This document shows positions 27,235 to 36,063 of a stretch of 64,000 bases of DNA, in pieces. The first letter of the stretch is position 1, and every line of letters begins with the position of its first letter. Origin of the DNA: Alloyangia pacifica. Lineage in GTDB: Bacteria; Pseudomonadota; Alphaproteobacteria; Rhodobacterales; Rhodobacteraceae. The notes beneath the pieces were generated by a model. That model saw only the letters and a list, made by a program, of their open reading frames with translations, was not told the DNA's origin and did not search any database. The stretch is taken from contig NZ_FOZW01000008.1 of NCBI RefSeq assembly GCF_900116195.1, positions 124,001 to 188,000 on the forward strand. Direction: 5' to 3'. Made by a program: the position numbers and the translations under genes.

Positions 27235-27654
27235 ATGGGACTTTTCAGCTTCCTGAAGGGCAAGGGCAAGAAGCTCGGCACAGAGCCGACGCCGGCCAAG
27301 GCCGAGCTCGAAGGCGAGCTCGACTCGCTGGGGCTCGACAAGACGGGCGTTGACATCGAGGTCGACCCCGAAAGCTCCAAGGTGACGATCAAGGGCCAGC
27401 CCAAGGACCAGGAAACCCGCGAGAAGATGATCCTCGCGGTCGGCAACATCGAGGGTGTGGCGGCGGTGGAGGACGAGGCCGAGGGGCCCGCCCCGGTCTT
27501 CCATACCGTCGAGGAAGGAGAGAACCTCTGGAAGATCGCCGAGGCAACACTGGGCGACGGCGCGCGCTTCAACGAGATTTTCGAGGCGAACAAACCGATG
27601 CTCAGCGACCCGGACAAAATCTATCCCGGCCAGGTTCTGCGAATTCCCGCCTGA
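27235..27654 (+). CDS. BON-LysM domain protein (Kbp/YgaU-like)
   Basis: A 139-residue soluble protein: basic N terminus (MGLFSFLKGKGKKLG), a BON domain at about residues 28-82 (VDIEVDPESSKVTIKGQPKD) and a LysM domain at about 90-138 (FHTVEEGENLWKIAEATLGD, YPGQVLRIP). The layout and length match E. coli YgaU/Kbp, a cytoplasmic potassium-binding protein, despite annotation of many members as peptidoglycan-binding. ATG 27235 follows AGGGAGA. It lies 151 bases after the flagellin gene and is probably a separate unit. Confidence 0.87.
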   Translation: MGLFSFLKGKGKKLGTEPTPAKAELEGELDSLGLDKTGVDIEVDPESSKVTIKGQPKDQETREKMILAVGNIEGVAAVEDEAEGPAPVFHTVEEGENLWKIAEATLGDGARFNEIFEANKPMLSDPDKIYPGQVLRIPA

Positions 27655-27673
27655 ACAGGCGCCGCACCAAGGG

Positions 27674-27697
27674 GAGGGGCGCTAGTCGCCGCCCCTC
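27674..27697 (+). terminator. Hairpin after the LysM protein gene
   Basis: GAGGGGC and GCCCCTC pair over a ten-base loop 20 bases past the stop codon; no T-run follows, so the call is tentative. Confidence 0.35.
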
Positions 27698-27848
27698 TGC
27701 CACCTGAGCGGGCAATCACGCGGCCTGCCGCCGACAATCATGGCAGCGGCCCGGTGTTCCAAGGGCGTTGGCGCAGCGTGCAATTTGCCGCCTTGCCTTT
27801 CGCCCCACCCCCGGCGACACTCCCCCGAACTGCAAACGCGGGTTGCCC

Positions 27849-28331
27849 ATGCCACGGGAAATCGAACGCAAGTTTCTGGTAGCATCCGAGGCGTGGCGCG
27901 ATCATGTCTCTCACCGGGTCGAGCTCCGCGACGGGGTGATCGCACTGCGGGACGGGTGCAAGGTGCGCGTCCGCTTCTACGGCGACGCGCAGGCCACGCT
28001 CAGCGTGAAGGGACCGAGGGCGGGCATGTCCCGCGACGAGTTCGAATACGCAATTCCCTGCGAAGATGCCCTGGCGATGCTGTCCAAGCATTGCGACGGG
28101 CCGCCGCTCCGCAAGACCCGCCACCACCTCGTGCACGCCGGCCAGAACTGGACCATCGACGAGTATCACGGCGCGCTGGCAGGCGTGCTCATCGCCGAGA
28201 TCGAGCTTGCCTCGGAGGATGCCGCCTTTGCACGACCGGCATGGCTCGGCAGCGAAGTGACCTATGATCAGGGCTACCGGCAATCCGCCCTGATGCGGCG
28301 CCACAGGGCGGCCCTCGCTGATAGCGCCTGA
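27849..28331 (+). CDS. CYTH-domain triphosphatase-like protein
   Basis: The 160-residue protein opens with EIERKFLV, the hallmark ExExK motif of the CYTH superfamily (triphosphate tunnel metalloenzymes), with Met-Pro-Arg just before it, so ATG 27849 is the start even though its ribosome-binding site is weak. Further charged tunnel strands are KVRVRFYGDAQATLSVKGPR, DEFEYAIP, WTIDEYHG and IAEIELASED. Bacterial single-domain members usually hydrolyse inorganic tripolyphosphate. Monocistronic; neighbours give no clue to a special role. Confidence 0.9.
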   Translation: MPREIERKFLVASEAWRDHVSHRVELRDGVIALRDGCKVRVRFYGDAQATLSVKGPRAGMSRDEFEYAIPCEDALAMLSKHCDGPPLRKTRHHLVHAGQNWTIDEYHGALAGVLIAEIELASEDAAFARPAWLGSEVTYDQGYRQSALMRRHRAALADSA

Positions 28332-28521
28332 GCCAGAGTTCTTTACAAATCGCAAACGACTGTGGTTCACTGATGGGGCGAGTCCGCGAGGCGCGCCTAT
28401 TTTAAGTTGTTTTCTTCGCTTCCACGTCGCCATTTCTGGCGGATTTGCAGAAGACCCGGCCATTTTACCGCCGGCGTACAGATCCTGATCTTTATTCAAG
28501 TTGCGTTTTTTGTGAGGAATT

Positions 28522-29421
28522 ATGAAGTACGTTTGTTTCGGTACCGCCGCGCTGGCATTGTTGTCAGCCTGCGGCGACGGCAGCACCAGCGCCCGCAGCG
28601 GCTCGGCCAGCGCCAGCACCATCGCTTTCACCAGCACGAGCACCACCGATGACGGCACCTACCGCGCCGACGGCATGACGGTTTCGACCGGCTACCAGAC
28701 CGATGCGGATGGCAATGTCGTCTCCGTCGGACCCGTGGTGACCGACAGCACCGCCATCACCGACCTGACCTACGAGGGCGGCGCGCTGACCGGCGTTACG
28801 GTTCGGACCAGTTCCGGCACGATCGTCCTGTCGGCGGCCAGTGGCGATACATTCGACACCACCACGGTCGCAGGCGGCATTGTCGCCACCACGGCGGATG
28901 GCAACACGCTCCTCGTTGCCGCGAATCCCGTCAGCCAGGGCTACGAGTACCAAACCTTCGGCAGCTGGCAGACCGGTCTCAACGGCACCAGCCGAGTCGC
29001 CGGCGCGGGCTCGATCGGCAACCGGACCTCGGCCAGCCAGATGCCCACCACCGGCAGCGCCAGCTACTACGGCGACAGCCTCGGCCAGGTGATCACCAAC
29101 GGCGAAGTGGCGGTCACCACCTCGTATATCGCGGTGGACACGCCGGATTTCGACAGCATCGAGATCTACAGCAGCGACACGATCACCGCAGACCCGACGA
29201 CGGGGGCGAAGATCGCCGATCGCGCCGACCTCGACTTCTATGCCGCCGGAACCATCAGCGGCAGCGGATTCTCCGCCGGCATCAACTACGGTCAGCTGAC
29301 CGGCTCGGTCGATGGGCAGTTCTACGGCGGCAACGCCCAGGAGGTCGGCGGCACCTTCTCGGGAACCACCCCCGACAGCACCTACATCGGCGCCTTCGGC
29401 GCGGTCGACACCACACGCTGA
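28522..29421 (+). CDS. Surface lipoprotein with TbpB-like beta-barrel domain
   Basis: A 299-residue lipoprotein: signal with lipobox LSAC (Cys17), then a low-complexity Ser/Thr-rich anchor peptide. The C-terminal 60 residues contain YGQLTGSVDGQFYGGNAQEV followed by GGTFSGTTPDSTYIGAFG, the pattern of the TbpB B/D beta-barrel also found in Slam-dependent lipoproteins. It ends two bases before the Slam-type gene, which strongly suggests it is that exporter's client and is displayed on the cell surface. ATG 28522 follows GAGG. Transferrin binding itself is not implied; the ligand is unknown. Confidence 0.8.
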   Translation: MKYVCFGTAALALLSACGDGSTSARSGSASASTIAFTSTSTTDDGTYRADGMTVSTGYQTDADGNVVSVGPVVTDSTAITDLTYEGGALTGVTVRTSSGTIVLSAASGDTFDTTTVAGGIVATTADGNTLLVAANPVSQGYEYQTFGSWQTGLNGTSRVAGAGSIGNRTSASQMPTTGSASYYGDSLGQVITNGEVAVTTSYIAVDTPDFDSIEIYSSDTITADPTTGAKIADRADLDFYAAGTISGSGFSAGINYGQLTGSVDGQFYGGNAQEVGGTFSGTTPDSTYIGAFGAVDTTR

Positions 29422-29423
29422 CC

Positions 29424-30713
29424 ATGCGTGCCACAAACATCCCGCACGCCGGCCCCTGGAGAGGGCTGGCGGTCGCGGTCTTCTTTGCCCTGCAGCTGCC
29501 GGGGGCGCAGGCCCGGGCACAGGAATCCGATGTCCCGCCAGTGCCTGCCGCCGCAGCCCCTGCGGAGATCGAGGCCGGGTTCCAGCAGGCGTTGGCCGCG
29601 CTCGCGCAGCGCCAGCCGGAAGCCGCCGTCCGGCTGCTGCGCAGGCTGCTCGCCAGCGATCCCAGCCTGCTCCGGGTGCGTCTCGAGCTGGCCCGGGCGC
29701 TGTTCGAGGCCAGAGAGTACGCGCAGTCGCGCGAGCAGTTCCGCATCGTGCTTTCCAATCCCGATCTGCCACCCTCGGTGCGTGGCAACATCCTGCGTTT
29801 CATGCGCGCCATCGACGAGCGGCGCGGTCTGCGCACGCGCTTCTCCTTTGCCCTGCGCGCGCCCGAGGGCGCGGGCCGCAGTTATGACAGCGACGAGGTC
29901 GAGACCATCCTCGGCGATCCGCCGCTGGTGCTGACCATGAACCGCGAGGATCCGCCGCTGACCGGGCTCGAGCTGGCCGGGGCGCTGCGCAAGCAATGGC
30001 CGCTGCGCGCCCGCGCCGGCGGCGCAACCCTGAGCGCCTACGTGCAGGCCGACGGCAATCTCTACCAGACCGGCGACAGCGACTGGGACGAGCTGGGCGC
30101 CGAGCTCAGCGCCGGCCTGCAGCTGACCTGGCCGCAGACCACCGCCTGGGCCGAGGCGATTGCCGGAACCGACTACTTCGGCGGGGAAATGATCGAGGAG
30201 CGCTTCGGTCTCGGGGCCGGGGTCAGCTGGCGCGGCGCGTCCGGCCTGACTGCCAGCGTCGAGACCGAGGTGATGGACGTGACCCTCGGCAGCCATCCGG
30301 ATATCGACGTGACGCGCGCCAGCGCCAGGCTCTCGGTGATCCGTCCGCTGCGCGGGCGCACCCAGATCGCTGCGAGCCTGTCCCTGCAGCACCAGGAGGC
30401 GGACCGGGACGACCTGTCCTACGACTATGCCGAGCTGCGCCTCGGGGCGCGCAGCGAGGTTGGCGGCGGATTCTTGATCGAACCGTCGGTCTACGCGGCC
30501 TCCTTCGACCAGATCGGCGCGACGCCGCTGCTCGGCAAGGCGCGGCATGAAACCGAATACGGGATCGAGCTGCGGATCGACAAGACCGACACCTTCTTGT
30601 TCGGCCGGCTCACCCCCTACGTGCAGATCGAGGCAGCTCGGCGAGACAGCAACTTCGATGTCTACAGCTACCGCGATCTGCGGATCAGCGCGGGACTGAC
30701 CAGCGCCTTCTGA
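29424..30713 (+). CDS. Slam-type outer-membrane lipoprotein exporter (DUF560 family)
   Basis: The 429-residue protein has a Sec signal (cut near ARAQE), an N-terminal TPR-like helical domain at about residues 40-125 (PEAAVRLLRRLLASDPSLLR, VRLELARALFEAREYAQSRE), the linker PPSVRGNILRFMRAIDERRG and a C-terminal domain of about 14 amphipathic beta strands ending ISAGLTSAF, with a terminal Phe as in outer-membrane barrels. This is the layout of Slam, which moves specific lipoproteins to the outer face of the outer membrane. Start ATG 29424 is two bases after the client stop, so translation is coupled. Confidence 0.82.
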   Translation: MRATNIPHAGPWRGLAVAVFFALQLPGAQARAQESDVPPVPAAAAPAEIEAGFQQALAALAQRQPEAAVRLLRRLLASDPSLLRVRLELARALFEAREYAQSREQFRIVLSNPDLPPSVRGNILRFMRAIDERRGLRTRFSFALRAPEGAGRSYDSDEVETILGDPPLVLTMNREDPPLTGLELAGALRKQWPLRARAGGATLSAYVQADGNLYQTGDSDWDELGAELSAGLQLTWPQTTAWAEAIAGTDYFGGEMIEERFGLGAGVSWRGASGLTASVETEVMDVTLGSHPDIDVTRASARLSVIRPLRGRTQIAASLSLQHQEADRDDLSYDYAELRLGARSEVGGGFLIEPSVYAASFDQIGATPLLGKARHETEYGIELRIDKTDTFLFGRLTPYVQIEAARRDSNFDVYSYRDLRISAGLTSAF

Positions 30714-30735
30714 GAGGCCGCCGCCAGGCGGCCTC
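30714..30735. terminator. Bidirectional hairpin between convergent genes
   Basis: A perfect nine-base-pair stem (GAGGCCGCC / GGCGGCCTC) with loop GCCA fills the 32-base gap between the Slam-type gene and the TetR fusion gene. Confidence 0.5.
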
Positions 30736-30745
30736 CCCCCGCGCC

Positions 30746-32407
30746 CTACCCGGCGACCTCCTTCAGCCAGAGGCTCATCTCGCGCAGCCGCTCCTCGGCA
30801 ACGCTGCCGAAGCCGATGGCGTGCAGATAGTCGCGCACCAGCCCCTTGCCCGGATCGACCTGCACCGGCACCGCCGCCGCCTGCAGCGCCGCGCCATAGG
30901 CGATGCCGCCGTCGCGCAGCGGGTCGTGCTCGGCCAGCGCGAGATAGGCCGGCGGCAGCCTGTCGTGCCGCGTCGCGACCAGCGGCGCAATCAGCGGGTC
31001 GCTCTGGCGCGCCGCCTCGTCCGGGCAGTATTGCGCATGTGCCGACAGCAACTGTGCCAAGGTCCAGAGCGGGCCTTCGGCGTATTCCGAGCAGGACGGC
31101 CGCGAGGTGTCGAAATCGCAGACCGGATAGATCAGCAGTTGCGCCGACAAGGGCACCCCGGCATCGCGGCTCAAAAGCGTCACCGCCGCGGCGAGGTTGC
31201 CCCCGGCACCGTCACCGCCGATCGCCAGGCGCGCAGGGTCGATCCCCAGAGTCTCGGCCTGCTCGCGCGCCCAGGCGATGACCGCCGGGATCTGCCGCAG
31301 CGCGTGGGGATAGGGGTGCTCGGGTGCCAGCGCGTAATCCACCGAAATCACCAGGTGCCCCGACCAGGCGGCGAGCCGCGCGGTGATGTTCCAGTGGGTT
31401 TCGGGGCTGCCCTGGCGCCACGCTCCGCCGTGCAGGTAGACCAGCGCCGGAAGAGGCTCCGATCCATGCGGCCGGAACAGCCGGACACGCACCGGGCCGC
31501 TCTCGGTGTCGATCCAGTGCTCCTCATCGGTATCAACACCCTCCGGGCTGGGAAGGCGCAGAGACCGCGAGACAGATTCGAAATGCAGCCGCCGGGTCGC
31601 CGCATCGCCCTCGGTCGGAAGGGTCGCCCAGGTGGCGTCCCAGGTCTCGCGGAAGCGGTAGATGTCGGGGTGAATGGCACGGGTCTCGGCGATCGGACGG
31701 GCCGAGGCCTCCTCGACCGAGAGCCCCGGTTTCATCACGAAGCGCAGCAGCATGTCCCCGACGTGGCGGCGAAGCTGCTGCTGTCCCTTGGGCTCGAACA
31801 GGGAATCGCCGAACAGGCTGGAAAAGGTCGCGCGGTTTGCGACGTTGAAGATCGCCAGCGCCGAAATGTGCCAATGCAACTCCAACGGGGTCAATCCGCG
31901 GCGGAACAATCCCTCGGTACAGCCGCGCTGGTAGATTTGGTCGAGCAGCCGGATCGCCGAGATGTTCTGCCCGGACAGGTCCCCGACCTTTTTCATGTGG
32001 CGCCCGTGGTGCAGGTTCTCGACCATAACGAGACGAACGAAGTCCTCGTGGGCGGCATGGTGGTCGAAGGTGAATTCCGCCAGTCGCCGCAGCGCCTCGA
32101 CCGGGTGCAGGCTGGCCAGTTCCAGCTCGTCCTCGGCCGCGCGGACCCGGGCGTAGGCATCTTCGAGCACCGCGCGGTAGAGCCCCTCCTTGTCGCCGAA
32201 ATAGTAATAGATCATTCGTTTCGAGGTCTCGGTCCCCGACGCGATGTCGTCGATCTTGGCCCCTGTCAGCCCGTGCTTCACGAAGGCCTTGCGCGCGACC
32301 TGCAGGATATTCGCGCGCACTGCCTCGGGATTCTGTTTCCAGTGACGTCGCGACGCTCCGTTGCCGTCGGTTTCCGGGTCGCGTTTGATCACGGTCGCAT
32401 CCTCCAT
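30746..32407 (-). CDS. TetR regulator fused to an esterase-like domain lacking the catalytic serine
   Basis: The 553-residue protein starts at ATG 32407 (GGAGAG upstream). Residues about 25-225 are a TetR protein with helix-turn-helix IDDIASGTETSKRMIYYYFG. Residues about 270-553 are an alpha/beta-hydrolase of the hormone-sensitive-lipase group: oxyanion-hole motif YLHGGAW (HGG at 326-328), acid in LAEHDPLRDGG (Asp495) and DYLHAIGF (His529). The nucleophile motif, normally GDSAGG, reads GDGAGG: codon GGT at 31208-31210 puts Gly400 where Ser is required. The domain should bind but not hydrolyse an ester-like ligand. The reading frame is continuous. It stands alone and points toward the Slam gene; target unknown. 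Confidence 0.85.
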   Translation of the reverse strand: MEDATVIKRDPETDGNGASRRHWKQNPEAVRANILQVARKAFVKHGLTGAKIDDIASGTETSKRMIYYYFGDKEGLYRAVLEDAYARVRAAEDELELASLHPVEALRRLAEFTFDHHAAHEDFVRLVMVENLHHGRHMKKVGDLSGQNISAIRLLDQIYQRGCTEGLFRRGLTPLELHWHISALAIFNVANRATFSSLFGDSLFEPKGQQQLRRHVGDMLLRFVMKPGLSVEEASARPIAETRAIHPDIYRFRETWDATWATLPTEGDAATRRLHFESVSRSLRLPSPEGVDTDEEHWIDTESGPVRVRLFRPHGSEPLPALVYLHGGAWRQGSPETHWNITARLAAWSGHLVISVDYALAPEHPYPHALRQIPAVIAWAREQAETLGIDPARLAIGGDGAGGNLAAAVTLLSRDAGVPLSAQLLIYPVCDFDTSRPSCSEYAEGPLWTLAQLLSAHAQYCPDEAARQSDPLIAPLVATRHDRLPPAYLALAEHDPLRDGGIAYGAALQAAAVPVQVDPGKGLVRDYLHAIGFGSVAEERLREMSLWLKEVAG

Positions 32408-32780
32408 CCAAAATCTCTCCACAAATGAATTTACCATTCCGGGCACACGGCCCGGTCCTGCCTCGCTTCAGCGTCAGCCAAGTCCTTGCTTTTCCTATTG
32501 TCCGGGCTGATCACCCCGAGGCTTTCGCCTACAATTCGTTGTCAATTAAACAGTTCGTTCAAAATGCGACGCCCCGACCGCACCCGGCCTCTCCCAAATT
32601 CCAAGGGGGAAGACCGGACCCGCAACGGCTCGTCTACTACCAAAGTATAGTGAAAATCCTTCCGCGTCACGAACCGAGCCGCCAAAACTTCCCTTCGCGT
32701 ACATTTGTGGCGCCGATCAGCGTCAGGAAAAACCGATTGCTCGCGCATTGGGCGGGCGGCGGCGGGCGGGTGGAACCTGC
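32408..32780. other. Intergenic region upstream of the TetR fusion gene
   Basis: No gene is supported. It contains the dyad ACAA-TTCG-TTGT at 32531-32542, overlapping a TTGACA hexamer on the minus strand, a candidate autoregulatory site about 125 bases before the fusion start codon. No intrinsic terminator of the upstream POT gene was recognised. Confidence 0.4.
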
Positions 32781-34298
32781 CTAAGGCCGCGCCCGCTCGT
32801 CCTCCGCAAGCTCCTCCTTGCCCGAAAGCGCCCATCGGGTGAGCGGCCATGACAGGCCAATCAGCACCAGTCCGGCAATGGCGCTGCCGAAGAAGAGCTG
32901 GTTGAACAGCCCTGGCAGGGCAGAGGGTGTCTCGGTGTCCATGCCTGCCGCCAGCAGCCCTGCCAGCAGGTTTCCCAGCGAGGCGGCGACGAACCAGAAG
33001 CCCATCATCTGGCTGACAAACCGTTCGGGCGCGAGCCGGGAGAAGGTCGAGAGCCCGACCGGGCTGAGCAGCAACTCGGCGCAGGTGTGGATGAAGAAGG
33101 TGCCGATCAGGAACAGCGCCGAGACCTTGGCCCCGGTCATCGCGATCTTGGCCGCCGGCACGAGGATCCAGAAGCCGAGCCCCACCAGCACCAACGCCAA
33201 GCCGAACTTGACGAAGACCGAGATCTCCCACCCGCGATCCTGCGCCCGGGTCCAGAACCAGGCGAAAAGCGGGGTCAGCAGGATGATGAAGGCCGGGTTG
33301 AGGTTCTGGAACCACGAGGCCGGCACCTCGAAGCTCAACAGGCGGCGGTCCGTCAGCTCTGCGGCGAAGATTGACAGCGACGAGCCCGCCTGCTCGAAAC
33401 GCGACCAGAAGACCGCGGCCCCGACGAAGAGCACCGCAAGCACGATCATCCGCTTCTTCTCGGCGGCGCTGAGATCGCCGGCAATGTAGATGTTGAGAAA
33501 GAAACCGATCGCCACGGTGACGATCAGCACGCCGGTCGCCTGCGCCACGCCCTCGGCGCTGGTCACGTCGATCCGCCCGGTGCCGATGAGCAGCACCAGA
33601 ATGGCGACCACCGCCCCGACGATCCCAAGGCTCACGAGATGATCGCGCCGCCGGGTCGCCGGATCGACGACCTTGGGCGGCGGGCGCTCGCCCTTGCCTT
33701 GCAGCGACCGGCTTCCGGCGTAGAGGAAGTTGACCAATCCCAGCGCCATGGCCACCGCCGCCGCGCCGAAGCCCCAGTGCCAACCCCAGACCTCGCCGAG
33801 ATAGCCCGCGACGAAACCGCCGAGGATCGCCCCGAGGTTGATACCCATGTAGAAGAAGGAAAACCCCGCATCGCGCCCGCCGACATCATCCTTGGGGTAG
33901 AGCTCGCCCACCATGGTCGAGATATTGGGCTTCAGCAGCCCCGTCCCCACCGCGATGCAGCAAAGCCCGGCCAGGAATATCCAGGCGGTCGAGCCCGAGA
34001 TGGCCAGCAGGATGTGACCGAGGATGATCACCGCGCCGCCGGCAATGATCGCCTTGCGCGCGCCCCAGAACCGGTCGGCCACCCAGCCGCCGGGCAGCGC
34101 GAGAATGTAGACCGCCGCCGAGTAGATGCCGTAGATCGCCACCGCTTCGGATGTCTGCAGACCCATGCCCCCGGTCTCGACCGCATCGACGAGATAGAGC
34201 ACGAGGATCGCCCGCATGCCGTAGAAACTGAAGCGCTCCCACATCTCCACGAGAAAGAGCGACGGCAACCCAGCGGGGTATCTGGCTAATCTGGACAT
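32781..34298 (-). CDS. POT-family (proton-coupled oligopeptide) transporter
   Basis: A 505-residue membrane protein with about 14 hydrophobic segments. The first helix bears EMWERFSFYGMRAILVLYL, the ExxERFxYYG proton-coupling motif of peptide transporters, and a later helix has LYPKDDVGGRDAGFSFFYMG, the second family signature. It imports di- and tripeptides with protons. ATG 34298 is taken as the start rather than the TTG before it. It is divergent from the GH51 operon and lies upstream of, and in the same direction as, the TetR fusion gene, 373 bases away. Confidence 0.9.
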   Translation of the reverse strand: MSRLARYPAGLPSLFLVEMWERFSFYGMRAILVLYLVDAVETGGMGLQTSEAVAIYGIYSAAVYILALPGGWVADRFWGARKAIIAGGAVIILGHILLAISGSTAWIFLAGLCCIAVGTGLLKPNISTMVGELYPKDDVGGRDAGFSFFYMGINLGAILGGFVAGYLGEVWGWHWGFGAAAVAMALGLVNFLYAGSRSLQGKGERPPPKVVDPATRRRDHLVSLGIVGAVVAILVLLIGTGRIDVTSAEGVAQATGVLIVTVAIGFFLNIYIAGDLSAAEKKRMIVLAVLFVGAAVFWSRFEQAGSSLSIFAAELTDRRLLSFEVPASWFQNLNPAFIILLTPLFAWFWTRAQDRGWEISVFVKFGLALVLVGLGFWILVPAAKIAMTGAKVSALFLIGTFFIHTCAELLLSPVGLSTFSRLAPERFVSQMMGFWFVAASLGNLLAGLLAAGMDTETPSALPGLFNQLFFGSAIAGLVLIGLSWPLTRWALSGKEELAEDERARP

Positions 34299-34525
34299 CA
34301 ATGGCCTGCAAGAAATTCAATCCCCCGAGAATACCGCGAAAACACGCTTTGCGCGAAGCATTTGGCAAAAGATCGCCCGCCGCAGGCGGCGGCTCGCCGA
34401 CGCGCCGAACCTGCTCTGAGACCTTCCGGTTGGCAGAGCGTGCGGTCGGATATTCCAACCCCCAAGGGTCGCTTCATTTCCCTTTTGAATGATGAGCGGT
34501 TGACAGCGCGCCGCCTTGTCGTTCT

Positions 34526-34538
34526 TTTGTCCTACAAA
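34526..34538. promoter_or_regulatory. Candidate GntR operator in front of the arabinofuranosidase operon
   Basis: TTTGT-CCT-ACAAA is a perfect 5-3-5 palindrome with the GT-N3-AC core common to FadR-subfamily GntR sites. It sits directly before the AGGAGGAG ribosome-binding site of the first gene of the operon. Confidence 0.5.
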
Positions 34539-34554
34539 TTAGGAGGAGAGTCGG

Positions 34555-36060
34555 ATGCGGGTCACTGCTGCCATCCATCGCGCGTTTGAAATCGCAAAGA
34601 TCGACGACAGGCTGTATGCCGCGTTCATCGAACATATGGGCCGGGCCATCTATTCCGGCATCTACGAGCCGGGGCACCCTCAGGCGGACGCGCACGGCTT
34701 CCGCCGCGACGTGGCGCAGATGGTGCGGGACCTGAACATCCCGGCGATCCGCTACCCGGGAGGCAATTTCGTCTCGGCCTACAACTGGGAGGATGGCATC
34801 GGGCCGAAGGAGGATCGCCCGGTCCGTCTCGACCTCGCCTGGCGCAGCAAGGAAAGCAACCAGGTCGGCATCAACGAGTTCGCCATCTGGGCGCAGGACC
34901 TCGGCATCGACATGATGCTGGCGGTCAACCTCGGCTCGCGCGGCATCTCGGATGCGCGCAACTTCATGGAATACGTCAACCACCCCTCGGGCACCCACTG
35001 GTCGGACCTGCGCCGCAGCCACGGGGTCGAGCAGCCATACAACGTGAAGATGTGGTGCCTCGGCAACGAGATGGACGGCCCCTGGCAGATCGGCCACAAG
35101 GAGGCCAAGGAATACGGCCGCCTCGCCGACGAGACCGCCAAGGCGCTGCGCCAGCTGACGCCGGGCGCCGAGATGGTGGTCTGCGGCTCGTCCAACGACG
35201 AGATGCCCACCTATCCCGACTGGGAGCGCGGCGTGCTGGAGGAATGCTACGAGAACGTCGACTACATCTCGCTGCACAAGTATTTCGGCAACTCCAGCAA
35301 CGACACGCTGAACTTCTTCGGCAAGGTCGAGGAAACCGGCCGCTACATCCAGGCCATCGCCGGGGTGATCGACTTCGTGAAGGCCAAGAAGCGGGCGAAG
35401 AACGACGTCTACATCTGCTTCGACGAATGGAACGTCTGGTACCACAAGCGCGAGCAGGACTCGAAGAACTGGAAGAGCTGGGATTGGCCCGAGGCCCCTG
35501 CCCTGCTCGAAGAAGATTACAATTTCGAGGACGCGCTCTTCGTCGCCTGCCTGCTCAACGAATTCATCCGCCGCTCGGACCGGGTGAAGATCGCCTGTAT
35601 CGCGCAGCTGGTGAACGTCATCGCGCCGATCCGCGCCGACAAGGGCGGCAAGGCCTGGCGGCAGTCGATCTACTGGCCCTACCAGCTAGCCTCGCTCTAC
35701 GGGCGCGGCACGGCGCTGCGGGTGTCGGTGGACGGGCCGACCTACGACTGCGCGGTGGCCGACGACGTGCAGTATCTAGACGTGGCGGCGACCCATGACG
35801 CGGCGGGCGGCACCGTGACGCTGTTCATCGTCAACCGCCACCTGACCGAAGCCGCCGACCTGCGGCTGGCGCTGACCGGCTTCGAGGGGGCCTCGGTGAT
35901 CGGACATCAGGTCATGGAAGGCCACGACCTGCGTGCCACCAATGGTCCGGACTCGGAGGCCATCGCCCCGGCTGAGGGCAGCGGGCTCGCGGTCGAGGAC
36001 GGCACACTGGGCGGCTCGGTCGCGCCGCTGTCCTACCACGTCGTCCGGCTCAAGGTGTAA
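34555..36060 (+). CDS. GH51 alpha-L-arabinofuranosidase
   Basis: A 501-residue cytoplasmic glycoside hydrolase, typical length for the family, with no signal peptide. The acid/base Glu lies in MWCLGNEMDGPW and the nucleophile Glu in CFDEWNVWYHKR; other family stretches are RYPGGNFVSAYNWEDGIGP and QLVNVIAPIRADKGG. It removes terminal arabinofuranose from imported arabino-oligosaccharides. It is first in an operon with a complete sugar ABC importer, which implies oligosaccharide uptake followed by intracellular hydrolysis. ATG 34555 follows AGGAGGAG and a GntR-type palindrome. Confidence 0.93.
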   Translation: MRVTAAIHRAFEIAKIDDRLYAAFIEHMGRAIYSGIYEPGHPQADAHGFRRDVAQMVRDLNIPAIRYPGGNFVSAYNWEDGIGPKEDRPVRLDLAWRSKESNQVGINEFAIWAQDLGIDMMLAVNLGSRGISDARNFMEYVNHPSGTHWSDLRRSHGVEQPYNVKMWCLGNEMDGPWQIGHKEAKEYGRLADETAKALRQLTPGAEMVVCGSSNDEMPTYPDWERGVLEECYENVDYISLHKYFGNSSNDTLNFFGKVEETGRYIQAIAGVIDFVKAKKRAKNDVYICFDEWNVWYHKREQDSKNWKSWDWPEAPALLEEDYNFEDALFVACLLNEFIRRSDRVKIACIAQLVNVIAPIRADKGGKAWRQSIYWPYQLASLYGRGTALRVSVDGPTYDCAVADDVQYLDVAATHDAAGGTVTLFIVNRHLTEAADLRLALTGFEGASVIGHQVMEGHDLRATNGPDSEAIAPAEGSGLAVEDGTLGGSVAPLSYHVVRLKV

Positions 36061-36063
36061 GCC

